Positions 27,111-36,347 of a stretch of DNA of 64,000 nucleotides are shown here, piece after piece. The position numbers and the translations under genes are program-made. Every line of letters begins with the position of its first letter. Within the stretch, counting starts at the first letter, position 1. The stretch lies in assembly GCF_047634355.1 (NCBI RefSeq), contig NZ_JBLIAL010000011.1. One strand, written 5' to 3'. Origin of the DNA: Porticoccus sp002341315. GTDB lineage: Bacteria; Pseudomonadota; Gammaproteobacteria; Pseudomonadales; Porticoccaceae. Under the pieces are notes generated by a model, which searched no databases, was not told the origin of the DNA, and was given only the letters and a program-made list of their open reading frames with translations.

Positions 27111-27261
27111 AAGACGGGCGCCCTCTGCGCCGAGGACAATATGAGACCAGCCCAACTGCCAAGCCTGGCCTCCCCAGAACCTGACACCAAGATATGGTTG
27201 CCAAGCAGGACAAACTTCTTCAACATACCCTGCCTTAGGTGAATACGAGGTTTTCCCCCCG

Positions 27262-28566
27262 TTGGACGACACCCCTCTCTGGCTACTATTTAGCGTATTA
27301 GCTGGCCTCCTTCTCTTATCCGCTTTTTTCTCCGGCTCTGAAACAGCCATGATGTCACTGAACCGTTACAGGTTGAAACATCTGAGAAAACGACATCTCG
27401 GTGCCCGCAAGGCCTACAAGCTGTTAAAACGTCCTGACCGCCTGATCGGTATTATTCTGATTGGCAATAACATGGTGAATATCCTCGCTTCCGCGATCGC
27501 CACGGTCATTGCTCTGCGCCTTTACGGCGATGCAGGCATCGCCATCGCCACCTTACTGCTCACACTGGCGATACTGATTTTTTCCGAGGTCACACCAAAA
27601 ACAATGGCGGCACTGCACCCGGAAGGAATTGCCTTTACTGCCAGCCACATCCTCAGGCCGCTGTTATTTGTCTTTTACCCGTTAGTCTGGCTGGTGAATC
27701 ACCTCTCCAACGGCCTACTCAGATTGCTGGGCGTGAATACTACCAAGTCCCTTGATGTGAGCCTCAGTAAAGAGGAAATTCGTACCGTCGTAGACATCTC
27801 CAGTGAAAATATCCCCGACCATCAGGATATGCTGATCAATATCCTGGACCTTGAAACGGTTTCCGTGAATGACATCATGGTGCCACGCAATGAAATTATA
27901 GGCTTGGACCTTGAACTGGAAGTTGATCAACTATTAACGACCATCATTAATTCCGGCTACACCCGTCTGCCTGTATATGTGGGCAACATGAATAATGTAT
28001 TGGGCATTATTCATGTGAAAACCATCGCCAGACTGCTACGTTCAGGCAGTGACAGCCTGACCAAAGAGGCCATCAAACGATTTACCCGGGAACCCTACTT
28101 TGTCCCTGAAAATACACCACTCAACAAACAATTGGTGAACTTTCAACAGGCCAAACGCCGAATCGGTTTGGTGGTGGATGAATACGGTGAAATTGAGGGG
28201 CTGGTCACCATGGAGGATATACTGGAGGAAATCGTCGGCGATTTCACCACGAACAGGGCAGAGGATGAACAGGAAGACATCGTCGCCCTGGACAAGAGAA
28301 TGTTTGATATTGACGGGTCAGCCACCATCCGGGATATCAACAAGGCAAATTCATGGGATCTGCCAACAGATGGTCCAAAGACCATTAACGGGCTGATTCT
28401 GGAACATCTGGAAAGCATCCCTGACGGCAACGTGAGTTTTACCATTGGTCGCTATCAGTTTGAAACACTGGAACTGAGCGAAAAAATGGTCGTAAAGGTT
28501 CGAGTTAAACAGCGCATAACGCTTCATTCAGGAAACGGTGAACCGGACGATGATGATGAAGATTAA
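27262..28566 (+). CDS. HlyC/CorC-family membrane transporter with CBS pair (YfjD/CorB-like)
   Basis: 434 residues from a TTG start (LDDTPLWLLFSVLAG), chosen because the first membrane helix (SAFFSGSETAMMSLNRYRL follows it) would be lost with any later ATG; a GAGG lies upstream at about 11 bases. Domains: DUF21/CNNM membrane part (about 1-180) with EVTPKTMAAL, two CBS domains (about 195-320; VNDIMVPRNEIIGLD and VVDEYGEIEGLVTMEDILEEIVGDF), and a C-terminal CorC_HlyC domain. The family is linked to magnesium or cobalt transport and resistance; the substrate here is unknown. Confidence 0.9.
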   Translation: MDDTPLWLLFSVLAGLLLLSAFFSGSETAMMSLNRYRLKHLRKRHLGARKAYKLLKRPDRLIGIILIGNNMVNILASAIATVIALRLYGDAGIAIATLLLTLAILIFSEVTPKTMAALHPEGIAFTASHILRPLLFVFYPLVWLVNHLSNGLLRLLGVNTTKSLDVSLSKEEIRTVVDISSENIPDHQDMLINILDLETVSVNDIMVPRNEIIGLDLELEVDQLLTTIINSGYTRLPVYVGNMNNVLGIIHVKTIARLLRSGSDSLTKEAIKRFTREPYFVPENTPLNKQLVNFQQAKRRIGLVVDEYGEIEGLVTMEDILEEIVGDFTTNRAEDEQEDIVALDKRMFDIDGSATIRDINKANSWDLPTDGPKTINGLILEHLESIPDGNVSFTIGRYQFETLELSEKMVVKVRVKQRITLHSGNGEPDDDDED

Positions 28567-28593
28567 ACTCAATCGACGAAATACTCCCGATTA

Positions 28594-28776
28594 CTAGGCA
28601 AACGGATTATTTTTAGAACCCCGTTCAGCAGCTTTTGTAATGACCTCCAGTCGCTCATCATCGTCCATCAATAACCAGTCACGAATTTCTCTGGCTGTGC
28701 GGTGACAGCCGATACACACATCTTCGTGATCCAGCGCACAGATAGAAACACAGGGAGAAGAAATCGTCGCTATCAT
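28594..28776 (-). CDS. DUF1289 small cysteine-containing protein
   Basis: 60 residues. The pattern SPCVSICALDHEDVCIGC followed by R.T.EIR.W is the DUF1289 signature; the four cysteines suggest binding of a metal or Fe-S cluster. Function unknown. Confidence 0.85.
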   Translation of the reverse strand: MIATISSPCVSICALDHEDVCIGCHRTAREIRDWLLMDDDERLEVITKAAERGSKNNPFA

Positions 28777-28844
28777 TGGGTGTGCCTAAAATGTTTGCCT
28801 CTCTAGGCCGACAATTATCGAGCCGGCAGGCGTGAAATTGCAAG

Positions 28845-29459
28845 CTATCGGGGTGCCGGTCTCGGATCAGCACAGTCCGGATACACCAGACGAATCCCGG
28901 CATCGACAGTAACATTGAGAAAATCTGTCAGGACCATCAGTGAAAAGCCCCAGATACGGTAATCATCATAGATAAAACAGGGCATGTTGAGCGCATAATC
29001 CGGACCGACAAAGTAATCGACTGTCAGGTTCGACGGGTCCAGAAAATAAGACACCGGGACTTCAAAAACAGCATCCAGCTCCTCGGGATTGGCGACTAAC
29101 ACCAGGTCGGGCTCAATAAGCCCCACATAGGGCTTTACCCGCATCAACTGGCGTGTTCGATTGACCGGCAACCCGGCGATCACCTGTACCTGGTGCGGAG
29201 GCAAATCAATTTCCTCCCGGGTCTCCCGCAATGCCGTCACCAGTAGATCCTCATCCCCCGGTTCCCACTTGCCACCGGGAAATGCCACTTCTCCCCGGTG
29301 TGAATTCAGGTGCTCTGCCCGTTTGGTAAATATAATTTTTGGGTTTTCCGGCTCGCGAGTCAGGGCAATCAGAATCGCCGCTTCAAGCCCTTCTACTCCG
29401 AAGGGTCTGATTCGGTCAACCGGCATAGCATGTAAACGTTCGGTCATTCGTTTTAACAT
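28845..29459 (-). CDS. nudL: NUDIX hydrolase, CoA pyrophosphatase (NudL/YeaB) family
   Basis: 204 residues. The NUDIX box reads GGKWEPGDEDLLVTALRETREEIDL-like in two halves: GGKWEPGDEDLL and ALRETREEIDL, preceded by the family-specific RAEHLNSHRGEVAFPGG. This subfamily splits coenzyme A or related nucleoside diphosphate derivatives. It is head to head with a second NUDIX gene, the two starts about 72 bases apart. Confidence 0.85.
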   Translation of the reverse strand: MLKRMTERLHAMPVDRIRPFGVEGLEAAILIALTREPENPKIIFTKRAEHLNSHRGEVAFPGGKWEPGDEDLLVTALRETREEIDLPPHQVQVIAGLPVNRTRQLMRVKPYVGLIEPDLVLVANPEELDAVFEVPVSYFLDPSNLTVDYFVGPDYALNMPCFIYDDYRIWGFSLMVLTDFLNVTVDAGIRLVYPDCADPRPAPR

Positions 29460-29531
29460 AACCCTGTTATCCTACTATTGTCGGTACCTGTTACCGAAAC
29501 AGTTATTTTCCAATGCAAAGTAAAAGTGTCT

Positions 29532-30092
29532 ATGAATTTTTGCGGTCAGTGTGGCAAACCGGTCAACCTCAAGGTTCCCACCGGAGACAATCGAAGGCGC
29601 CATGTCTGTGGACATTGCGACACCATTCACTATCAGAATCCCCGAGTGATATCGGGCTGCATTCCGGTTGTTGGTGACAGAGTATTGCTGTGCAGACGAG
29701 CCATTGAGCCCCGCTACGGTATGTGGACCCTGCCAGCCGGATTTCTGGAAAATGGGGAAACAGTGCTTCAGGGTGCACTGCGGGAATGCTGGGAAGAAGC
29801 GATGGCAAAACTGAACGAGCCAATACTGAGTGGTATCTACGATATCCCCCATATCAACCAGGTCTATATCCTTTATCGGGGCGTGCTGCACAACGGGAGT
29901 TACGGTGCCGGGGACGAGTCGCTGGACGTCAGGTTGTTCAGCGAGGCAGATATTCCCTGGGAGGAACTGGCTTTCCCTGTGATTACCACTGCGTTGAAGC
30001 ATCATTTTGCAGATTTAAAACAGGGCCTGCCGACCATACACACCGACGTCATCACATCGAGGCTTCGCTCCCTCAACAACGCTGCAGATTAG
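29532..30092 (+). CDS. NUDIX hydrolase with N-terminal zinc ribbon
   Basis: 186 residues from MNFCGQCGKPVNL; an upstream in-frame start would add 18 unlike residues. Four cysteines (CGQC and CGHC) form a zinc ribbon, then the NUDIX box: AGFLENGETVLQGALRECWEEA. The consensus REUXEE is conserved as RECWEE. The architecture resembles ADP-ribose or NADH pyrophosphatase-like enzymes, but the substrate cannot be fixed. Confidence 0.85.
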   Translation: MNFCGQCGKPVNLKVPTGDNRRRHVCGHCDTIHYQNPRVISGCIPVVGDRVLLCRRAIEPRYGMWTLPAGFLENGETVLQGALRECWEEAMAKLNEPILSGIYDIPHINQVYILYRGVLHNGSYGAGDESLDVRLFSEADIPWEELAFPVITTALKHHFADLKQGLPTIHTDVITSRLRSLNNAAD

Positions 30093-30406
30093 AGGTCGAA
30101 CTCCGCCAACTGCCATACGTCGTAAGCGGGCTCTTCGTAGGGGTGAGCACTGATCAGCGCACGGATCGCCTGCTTTATCGCGACATCATCACACACCAGT
30201 TCAACACGATACTCTTCCTCTTCAGCCAGGCTACCCACCATGCCAAGATAGGGGGTGCTTCCGGCAAGTGGACGGAACTGGCCGACACCCAACACCTGCC
30301 AGCAGCAACTATCATACTCGCCAATTTTTCCCGCCCCAGTGGCAAAAACAGCCTGTTTCACCGGTTCCAGATGATCGACAGGCACATAGAAAACCAGTTT
30401 ATACAT
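30089..30406 (-). CDS. NIF3-like/YqfO-type small protein
   Basis: 105 residues with the fold pattern of the CutA-like domain found inserted in NIF3/YqfO proteins: KLVFYVPVDHLEPVKQAVF, GAGKIGEYDSCCWQ, LGVGQFRPLAGSTPYLG and the C-terminal AHPYEEPAYDVWQL. Stand-alone copies are common in proteobacteria and are annotated as NGG1p-interacting factor NIF3 homologues; function unknown. It overlaps the NUDIX gene end by 4 bases on the other strand. Confidence 0.8.
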   Translation of the reverse strand: MYKLVFYVPVDHLEPVKQAVFATGAGKIGEYDSCCWQVLGVGQFRPLAGSTPYLGMVGSLAEEEEYRVELVCDDVAIKQAIRALISAHPYEEPAYDVWQLAEFDL

Positions 30407-30448
30407 AATGCTCCCGTTATTCCGGATAGCGACGCAACAGGATGCAAG

Positions 30449-30826
30449 TCACTCAATGATCTGGCGCGCATTGTCCAGATAAACCTGACCTTGCTTTTTG
30501 ACAGTTTCAGGGGCTGAGCGCTCTGAAGCGAGGTGCACCGCTTCAAGAGGTTCCGCTAAGGCAGCGAGCTCGGCCTGGATTTTAGCCAATGCATTTTCCA
30601 GCGTGTAGGTGAGCATATGCACTTCATGCATATCCTGTGGCGACAGATGCTCCTGCTGAATAAGGCCTTCAAGTTTGCCGTTGTACTCGGAAAAATTGGC
30701 TACCGCCTGAGCCAGAGTATCAGCAGGCAATCCCTTGAAGTGCTCAGGGCGATCCTCTGCCGCCACCACAACGCCACTTACCAGAAATGAAAGCAAAACA
30801 AGAATAGCGGGGATTAACCGGAACAT
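30449..30826 (-). CDS. Small periplasmic protein, DUF6746-like
   Basis: 125 residues from MFRLIPAILVLL, preceded by GAGGA at 6 bases; upstream ATGs would extend into a non-signal sequence. A signal peptide ends near VVVAAEDRPEHF. The mature protein is helical with AVANFSEYNGKLEGLI, HEVHMLTYTLENALAKI and VHLASERSA. I assign it to DUF6746 from memory of that pattern; function unknown. Confidence 0.7.
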   Translation of the reverse strand: MFRLIPAILVLLSFLVSGVVVAAEDRPEHFKGLPADTLAQAVANFSEYNGKLEGLIQQEHLSPQDMHEVHMLTYTLENALAKIQAELAALAEPLEAVHLASERSAPETVKKQGQVYLDNARQIIE

Positions 30827-30870
30827 ATATTTCCTCGGAGTTAGTGCCATATTTGATGGAAGTGCCGCGC

Positions 30871-31281
30871 TCAAGTCTGCTTTTCGGAGAACTTCCCAAC
30901 CCCATTCAGCAGCTGCCGGCAGGTGATCTGGCCGACCAACTTACCCTTGTCGACAACCGGACAGCGACGAAAACCACGCTTCATCATTTGCTGGGCCACA
31001 TCGACAATATCGGCCTGAGACGTGACTGTAAAAACATCGCGGGTCATCACATCACGCACCGGGCCAACACTGCTTTCCTGATTATATCTGGCACCCAGGA
31101 TGGCCTTTAAACAGTCCGTTTCGGACAGCACGCCCATCAGGTTATTATCATCATCCACCACACACAACCCGGAAATTTTATTGCTGACAATCAGGTTTAT
31201 GGCGACGAACAAATCATCCCGCTGATTGACTTTAACCGGGTTGCGAAGCATGTAATCTTTGAGTTCTACCGAGTTCAGCAT
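30871..31281 (-). CDS. CBS-domain protein
   Basis: 136 residues from MLNSVELKDYM (AAAGG upstream); a GTG at 31302 is an alternative. Two CBS motifs: ISGLCVVDDDNNLMGVLSETD and RRCPVVDKGKLVGQITCRQLL. There is no catalytic domain; likely a nucleotide-sensing protein. It lies between purA and the DUF6746-like gene on the same strand. Confidence 0.85.
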   Translation of the reverse strand: MLNSVELKDYMLRNPVKVNQRDDLFVAINLIVSNKISGLCVVDDDNNLMGVLSETDCLKAILGARYNQESSVGPVRDVMTRDVFTVTSQADIVDVAQQMMKRGFRRCPVVDKGKLVGQITCRQLLNGVGKFSEKQT

Positions 31282-31403
31282 ACACAGAAGCCTTTTATCC
31301 ACTACTGCTTTTAGCTTAATAGAGAATCAGGTAACCGGAAACCTTTTGTTGCCACAAAACAGCTGCTCACCGATACAGGACGAATTGAGGAATATCCGGC
31401 GGA

Positions 31404-32699
31404 TCAACAACCAAACGGATGGCGCAGGACAATCGTTTCTACCCGATCCGGGCCCGTCGAAATAATATCCACTGGGGTGTGGAGAATCGTTTCAATACGG
31501 GCGATATAGGCACGGGCATTGTCGGGCAGCTCTTCCAGGGATCTGATGCCAATGGTCGATTCATGCCAACCGGGCAGCTCTTCATAAACGGGAACCAGTT
31601 TTTCGTAATCATCCGCGTGACTCGGGGTGATCACTTCATTGCCGCTGGCATCCTGATAGGCGATACACACCTTTATGGTTTCAACACCGTCAAGCACATC
31701 GAGCTTGGTCAGACAGATGCCGGAAACAGAATTGATACGAATAGCCTGTTTCAAAGCCACAGCGTCGAACCAGCCACAGCGTCGCTCGCGGCCAGTAGTC
31801 GCGCCAAACTCATGGCCCTTCTCGCCCAGGTGCTTGCCGACCGTATCAAACAGCTCGGTAGGAAACGGGCCCGAGCCTACCCGAGTGGTGTAGGCCTTTG
31901 TGATACCCAGCACATAATCGAGATATAGCGGGCCAAAACCACTGCCTGTGGCCGTACCACCGGCGGTGGTATTCGATGATGTAACATAGGGATAGGTGCC
32001 GTGATCAATATCCAGCAGTGAGCCCTGAGCCCCTTCGAACAGAATATTGTCACCCGCTTCGCGAGCATCGTGCAGCAACCCGGTGACGTCCGCCAGCATG
32101 GGTGCCAGCTCATCCATCCAGGTGATCGATTGCCGCAGGGTTTCTTCATAGCTGACGGGCTGTTCATGATAGTAGTCCGTGAGCATAAAGTTGTGGTATT
32201 CCATCAGGCTTTTCAATTTGGTCGCAAACAGCTCGCGATTGAATAATTCGCCAAGGCGGATACCCCTCCGCGCCACTTTATCTTCGTAGGCCGGGCCAAT
32301 ACCACGACCGGTGGTACCAATTTTGGCATCGCCTCTGGCGCGTTCACGCGCCTGATCCAGCGCCATGTGGATGGGCAGGATTAATGGGCAGGCAGGGGAC
32401 AACCGAAGGCGGTCCCGGACCGGTACGCCTTTATCTTCCAGCTCACAGATTTCATGCAACAAGGCCTCGGGAGACAACACCACGCCATTGCCAATCAGGC
32501 AGGTCACATTCTTCCGGAGAATACCTGAAGGTATCAGGTGAAGAACCGTTTTTTTACCTTCGATGACCAGGGTATGGCCGGCATTGTGGCCACCCTGAAA
32601 ACGGGCTACCACAACCGCTTGATCAGTCAACAGATCGACGATCTTGCCTTTGCCTTCATCGCCCCACTGGGTGCCCAGCACCACGACATTCTTTCCCAT
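31404..32699 (-). CDS. purA: Adenylosuccinate synthetase
   Basis: 431 residues. GTP-binding loop VVLGTQWGDEGKGKIVD, catalytic His in GHNAGHT, and IGTTGRGIGPAYEDK, TTGRERRCGWFDAV are diagnostic. It converts IMP and aspartate to adenylosuccinate. It follows hisZ by 27 bases, as in Pseudomonas. Confidence 0.98.
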   Translation of the reverse strand: MGKNVVVLGTQWGDEGKGKIVDLLTDQAVVVARFQGGHNAGHTLVIEGKKTVLHLIPSGILRKNVTCLIGNGVVLSPEALLHEICELEDKGVPVRDRLRLSPACPLILPIHMALDQARERARGDAKIGTTGRGIGPAYEDKVARRGIRLGELFNRELFATKLKSLMEYHNFMLTDYYHEQPVSYEETLRQSITWMDELAPMLADVTGLLHDAREAGDNILFEGAQGSLLDIDHGTYPYVTSSNTTAGGTATGSGFGPLYLDYVLGITKAYTTRVGSGPFPTELFDTVGKHLGEKGHEFGATTGRERRCGWFDAVALKQAIRINSVSGICLTKLDVLDGVETIKVCIAYQDASGNEVITPSHADDYEKLVPVYEELPGWHESTIGIRSLEELPDNARAYIARIETILHTPVDIISTGPDRVETIVLRHPFGC

Positions 32700-32726
32700 G
32701 TGTATATCTAACCCTGATAGTGATGG

Positions 32727-33905
32727 TCAAACTGCAATTATTTTATAGGTGCCATCCAGCCAAACCAGCTGGCGATCACAATGTAATTCCTGATAATCCG
32801 GCTCTTGGCCCGGAAAGCCACAGACCACCCGCTCGCCATTGGAGCGTAACGCCGCTACGGCTTTTCGCCAACCGGGCTCCTCACTAACAGGGGCAAAAAT
32901 ACCACCTGCCACAACCCCGGACAACGCAACCCTGGCCAACGACTGTAAACTCATATTAAAGCCGGTGGCCGGTCGGGAGCGACCGAAGCCTTTACCAACA
33001 TGGTCATAGCGTCCGCCATTGCCGATGGCCTGACCAAGCCCCTGATCATAAGCAGCAAACACGATACCCGTGTGATAGTGGTAGCCGCGCAACTCACTCA
33101 AATCGAGGTAGAGTTCCAGATCGGGGAAGCTTTCACTGAGTGCACTGACAACCGCCTGCAGCTCATCGAGTGCCAGCTCCACTTCGGCCGGCGCCTCAGC
33201 AAATACTTCACGGGCGCGATCCAATACGGAAGCATCGCCTGCAAGCCCGACCAGAGCACGGATCATCAGCGCAATTTCTGCATTATCCAGGCACTTCCCG
33301 AGCCAGACATCGAGCTCGGGGACCGCTTTGCGCTGAAGCAGATCAAATAACTCGGCTTCGCGATCAACTGACAGTTCAGCCGCTTCAAGCAGGCTGGCAT
33401 AGATCCCCACATGACCGAGGTCGAGCTGTGGCGTGCCGAGCCCTGCGAGACGCAAGGTCTCCACCATCAAACTGATCACCTCGATATCTGCCTCGAGGCC
33501 TGGCTCACCATAAAGCTCAACACCAATCTGGATTGGAGAACGACTCTCCAGAGCCTGCTTCGGTCGAGTATAGAGAACTGTTCCGGCATAACAAAGGCGA
33601 CTGGGGCCATTGCGCCGAAGACTGTGGGCATCCATACGACTGGTTTGGGGAGTCATATCGGCACGAACGCCCATCATGCGACCACTGATCTGATCCGTCA
33701 CCTTAAACGTCATCAGATCAAGATCCGAACCGGTTCCACTGAGCAGCGATTCCGTGAACTCCACCAGCGGCGGAATGACCAGGTCGTAACCCCAGCAGTG
33801 ATACAAATCCAGCACCTGACGGCGCAACCGCTCAATCTGTAGCGCCTGATTGGGAAGTATTTCTTCAATGCCATCAGGCAACAACCAGCGATCAGCAACA
33901 GTCAT
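32727..33905 (-). CDS. hisZ: ATP phosphoribosyltransferase regulatory subunit HisZ
   Basis: 392 residues; resembles histidyl-tRNA synthetase (LLPDGIEEILP, VRADMTPQTSRMDA, YGEPGLEADIEVI, GNGGRYDHVGKGFG) but lacks the C-terminal anticodon domain. It is required by the short-form HisG, implying that this organism has HisG(S). A second ATG one codon earlier is possible. Downstream of DUF2065 with a 2- to 5-base gap. Confidence 0.95.
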   Translation of the reverse strand: MTVADRWLLPDGIEEILPNQALQIERLRRQVLDLYHCWGYDLVIPPLVEFTESLLSGTGSDLDLMTFKVTDQISGRMMGVRADMTPQTSRMDAHSLRRNGPSRLCYAGTVLYTRPKQALESRSPIQIGVELYGEPGLEADIEVISLMVETLRLAGLGTPQLDLGHVGIYASLLEAAELSVDREAELFDLLQRKAVPELDVWLGKCLDNAEIALMIRALVGLAGDASVLDRAREVFAEAPAEVELALDELQAVVSALSESFPDLELYLDLSELRGYHYHTGIVFAAYDQGLGQAIGNGGRYDHVGKGFGRSRPATGFNMSLQSLARVALSGVVAGGIFAPVSEEPGWRKAVAALRSNGERVVCGFPGQEPDYQELHCDRQLVWLDGTYKIIAV

Positions 33906-33910
33906 CATGA

Positions 33911-34099
33911 CTACCCGTTAATAAAATACAAAGTTCCGGCTCCAAACAACATACTGAACAAGCCCATCATTCTCATGCTGCGGTCATCAACCTGTGCCAG
34001 CAATGCTGCCATATTGCGCCATCGCCCCGGTGCCAGAAAAGGCATGACGCCCTCCAGCACCAACATCAGACAAAACGCCTTGGCTAAATCTACCCACAT
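33911..34099 (-). CDS. DUF2065 small inner membrane protein (YjeT-like)
   Basis: 62 residues with two hydrophobic segments and the family pattern LVLEGVMPFLAPGRWR and MRMMGLFSMLFGAGTLYF. It sits between hflC and hisZ-purA as in E. coli and Pseudomonas. Function unknown. Confidence 0.88.
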   Translation of the reverse strand: MWVDLAKAFCLMLVLEGVMPFLAPGRWRNMAALLAQVDDRSMRMMGLFSMLFGAGTLYFING

Positions 34100-34118
34100 A
34101 CAATCGCCCTGCCAGTCA

Positions 34119-34142
34119 CAAAAAAACCGGGCGATCCCGGTC
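34119..34142 (-). terminator. Rho-independent terminator after hflC
   Basis: ACCGGG/CCCGGT pair around CGAT (34126-34141), followed on the minus-strand transcript by seven Ts. It separates the hfq-hflXKC transcript from DUF2065-hisZ-purA. Confidence 0.85.
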
Positions 34143-34243
34143 GTGGCATTTTATCACCCCACCTGGCGCACTGCTGCAATTTTTGCCAATCTCTGACACA
34201 AGCAGTGCCGCACGGGGGGCCATGCAGCGACCCCCAATACAGA

Positions 34244-35116
34244 TTATTTCCCCTGCTGACTGTTCAGATAACGGAAGAAATCGCTCTCCGGATCAACCAG
34301 CAGCACATCACCTTTACTGTTAAATGACTCTGTATAGGCCTTTAAACTGCGCTGAAACGCATAGAACTCGGGATCCTTGCTAAACGCCGAGGCATAAGTC
34401 GCGGTGGCCTCGGCATCGCCCTCACCTCTCGACTCCTCGGCTTCACGATAAGCGTTGGCCATAAGAATCGTGCGCTGCCGGTCGGCATCTGCACGGATTT
34501 TTTCTGCCGCTTCAACACCCCTCGAACGAAGCTCCCGGGCCTCTTTTTCACGCTCGGCTTTCATACGGCTGAACACCTGCCCCCTCACCTCAGACGGCAG
34601 ATCAATCCGTTTGACTCTGACGTCAACTATCTCTATGCCCAATGATAAGCGAACCGTGGTATTCAGGCCGATTTTGATATTCTCCATCAAGACATCGCGC
34701 TCTCCAGATACCACCTCATGAAGTGTCCGCTCACCAAACTGGTTGCGCAACCCGTCATTTACCCGGCTGGACAGTCTATTATGCGCCACGGCCTCATCAC
34801 CACCGGTAGATTTATAGTAGGTATCCACATCAACAATCCGCCATTTTGTGTAAGCATCCACAATCAGACGTTTTCTCTCAGAGGTAAAAAAACTGGATGG
34901 CTCCGCATCGAGTGTCAACACCCGCGCGTCAAACTTGCGGATTTTCTCGGCAAAGGGGATTTTCACATGGAGGCCCGGTTTGATATCGACATCAATCAAG
35001 CGGCCAAACCTCAATTTGACGGCCCTTTCAGTCTCGGATACCACATAGAGGGAACTGCTCATCAACAGCAGAACGGCTGCCAGCAGTACCAGCAAACCTG
35101 TTGATCGATTAGTCAT
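34244..35116 (-). CDS. hflC: HflC, modulator of FtsH protease
   Basis: 290 residues. N-terminal membrane anchor (LLVLLAAVLLLMSSSLYVV), SPFH/band-7 domain (VSETERAVKLRFG, MKAEREKEARELRSRG) and a C-terminal coiled region. With HflK it forms a large complex around FtsH on the periplasmic face. Its ATG overlaps the hflK stop by one base (TAATG). Confidence 0.96.
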   Translation of the reverse strand: MTNRSTGLLVLLAAVLLLMSSSLYVVSETERAVKLRFGRLIDVDIKPGLHVKIPFAEKIRKFDARVLTLDAEPSSFFTSERKRLIVDAYTKWRIVDVDTYYKSTGGDEAVAHNRLSSRVNDGLRNQFGERTLHEVVSGERDVLMENIKIGLNTTVRLSLGIEIVDVRVKRIDLPSEVRGQVFSRMKAEREKEARELRSRGVEAAEKIRADADRQRTILMANAYREAEESRGEGDAEATATYASAFSKDPEFYAFQRSLKAYTESFNSKGDVLLVDPESDFFRYLNSQQGK

Positions 35117-36246
35117 TAGCGCACCTCCCTTCGGGGAGCAGAGGAATTTTCCTGACGGATACGATTCATGACCTCATCGGCAATGCTGTTCAAATCACTG
35201 CTCCTCAAGGTGGCCGGCTGACTGGCGGCAGCACCTTTCTCCACAATTTTATCCAGCGGCAGATACAGCATATTATTGCCGCCCTCCACGTCGACCAGGA
35301 CTTTGGAACTGCGCGTCATGACCTGTTGAACCGAATCCAGGTAGAGCCGCTGCCGGGTCACTTCCGGCGCTTTTTGGTATTCTGTCAACAGCGCTTCAAA
35401 ACGCCGCGTTTCACCCTGTGCCTCAGCCACCACTTGTTCACGGTAGGCCAACGACTCTTCAATCATACGCTGCGCCTTACCCCTCGCTTCAGGAATAACA
35501 CCGTTGGCATAGGATTGCGCTTCATTAACCAGCCGCTCCTGATCTTCACGGGCCTTGATCACATCATCGTAAGCGGCTTTTACTTCAGCAGGTGGCTTGG
35601 CCTCCTGGATGTTGATTTTCCGCACCAGGATGCCAGCATCATAACTGTCGAGATACTGCTGCAGCCGGATTTTGACATCATCACCGACTTTCTCACGTCC
35701 ACTGGAGACCACATCATTCAGCCTGGTACTACCAACCACATGGCGCAAGGCACTGTCTGAGGCATGGCGCAAACTGACTTCGGGATCCTTGACGTTGAGC
35801 ACAAAAGCTTTGACATCGTTGACGTTATACTGAACAACCAACGGTAACTCGACGATATTTTCATCCAGCGTGAGCATTTGCCCCACCGATGTGTACTGAC
35901 GCTCTTCCGTGACCCGCACTTTGGTGACGCGGTCAATCAGGGGCGGGTTCCAGTGCAGCCCGGAGCCGACAGTGTCCAGGTATTTGCCCAATCGCAGTAC
36001 GACGGCCTTTTCCTTCTCATCAACCTGATAGAAACCAAACAGCCCCCAGCCAATCACCAAAACAGCGAGGACAACGGCTACCAGACCACCACTCGAACCG
36101 TTATTGCCGCCATCACCGGAGCCACCGAACAACTTGCTGAAGCGGGCACGCAGCTTATTGAGCGCCTCATCGAGATCAGGTGGACCGTCGCCTGAGTTAT
36201 TGTTGCCCCAGGGATCTTTACCACCACCAGGCTCATTCCAGGCCAT
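35116..36246 (-). CDS. hflK: HflK, modulator of FtsH protease
   Basis: 376 residues from MAWNEPGGGKDPWG, preceded by GGAG at 7 bases. Gly- and Asn-rich cytoplasmic N-terminus, one membrane helix (LVAVVLAVLVIGWGLFGFY), then SPFH domain with EKAVVLRLGKY and a C-terminal helix QRLYLDSVQQVMTRSSKVLVD. Pairs with HflC. Confidence 0.96.
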   Translation of the reverse strand: MAWNEPGGGKDPWGNNNSGDGPPDLDEALNKLRARFSKLFGGSGDGGNNGSSGGLVAVVLAVLVIGWGLFGFYQVDEKEKAVVLRLGKYLDTVGSGLHWNPPLIDRVTKVRVTEERQYTSVGQMLTLDENIVELPLVVQYNVNDVKAFVLNVKDPEVSLRHASDSALRHVVGSTRLNDVVSSGREKVGDDVKIRLQQYLDSYDAGILVRKINIQEAKPPAEVKAAYDDVIKAREDQERLVNEAQSYANGVIPEARGKAQRMIEESLAYREQVVAEAQGETRRFEALLTEYQKAPEVTRQRLYLDSVQQVMTRSSKVLVDVEGGNNMLYLPLDKIVEKGAAASQPATLRSSDLNSIADEVMNRIRQENSSAPRREVR

Positions 36247-36347
36247 ATGTTTCTCCGTAGACTCAAGGATTATTCGCGACCGACGATTGTACCAAGCCAC
36301 CATTTAAATGCCATGCTTAAGGCAAGCAATATGGCGAAAACAAATCG

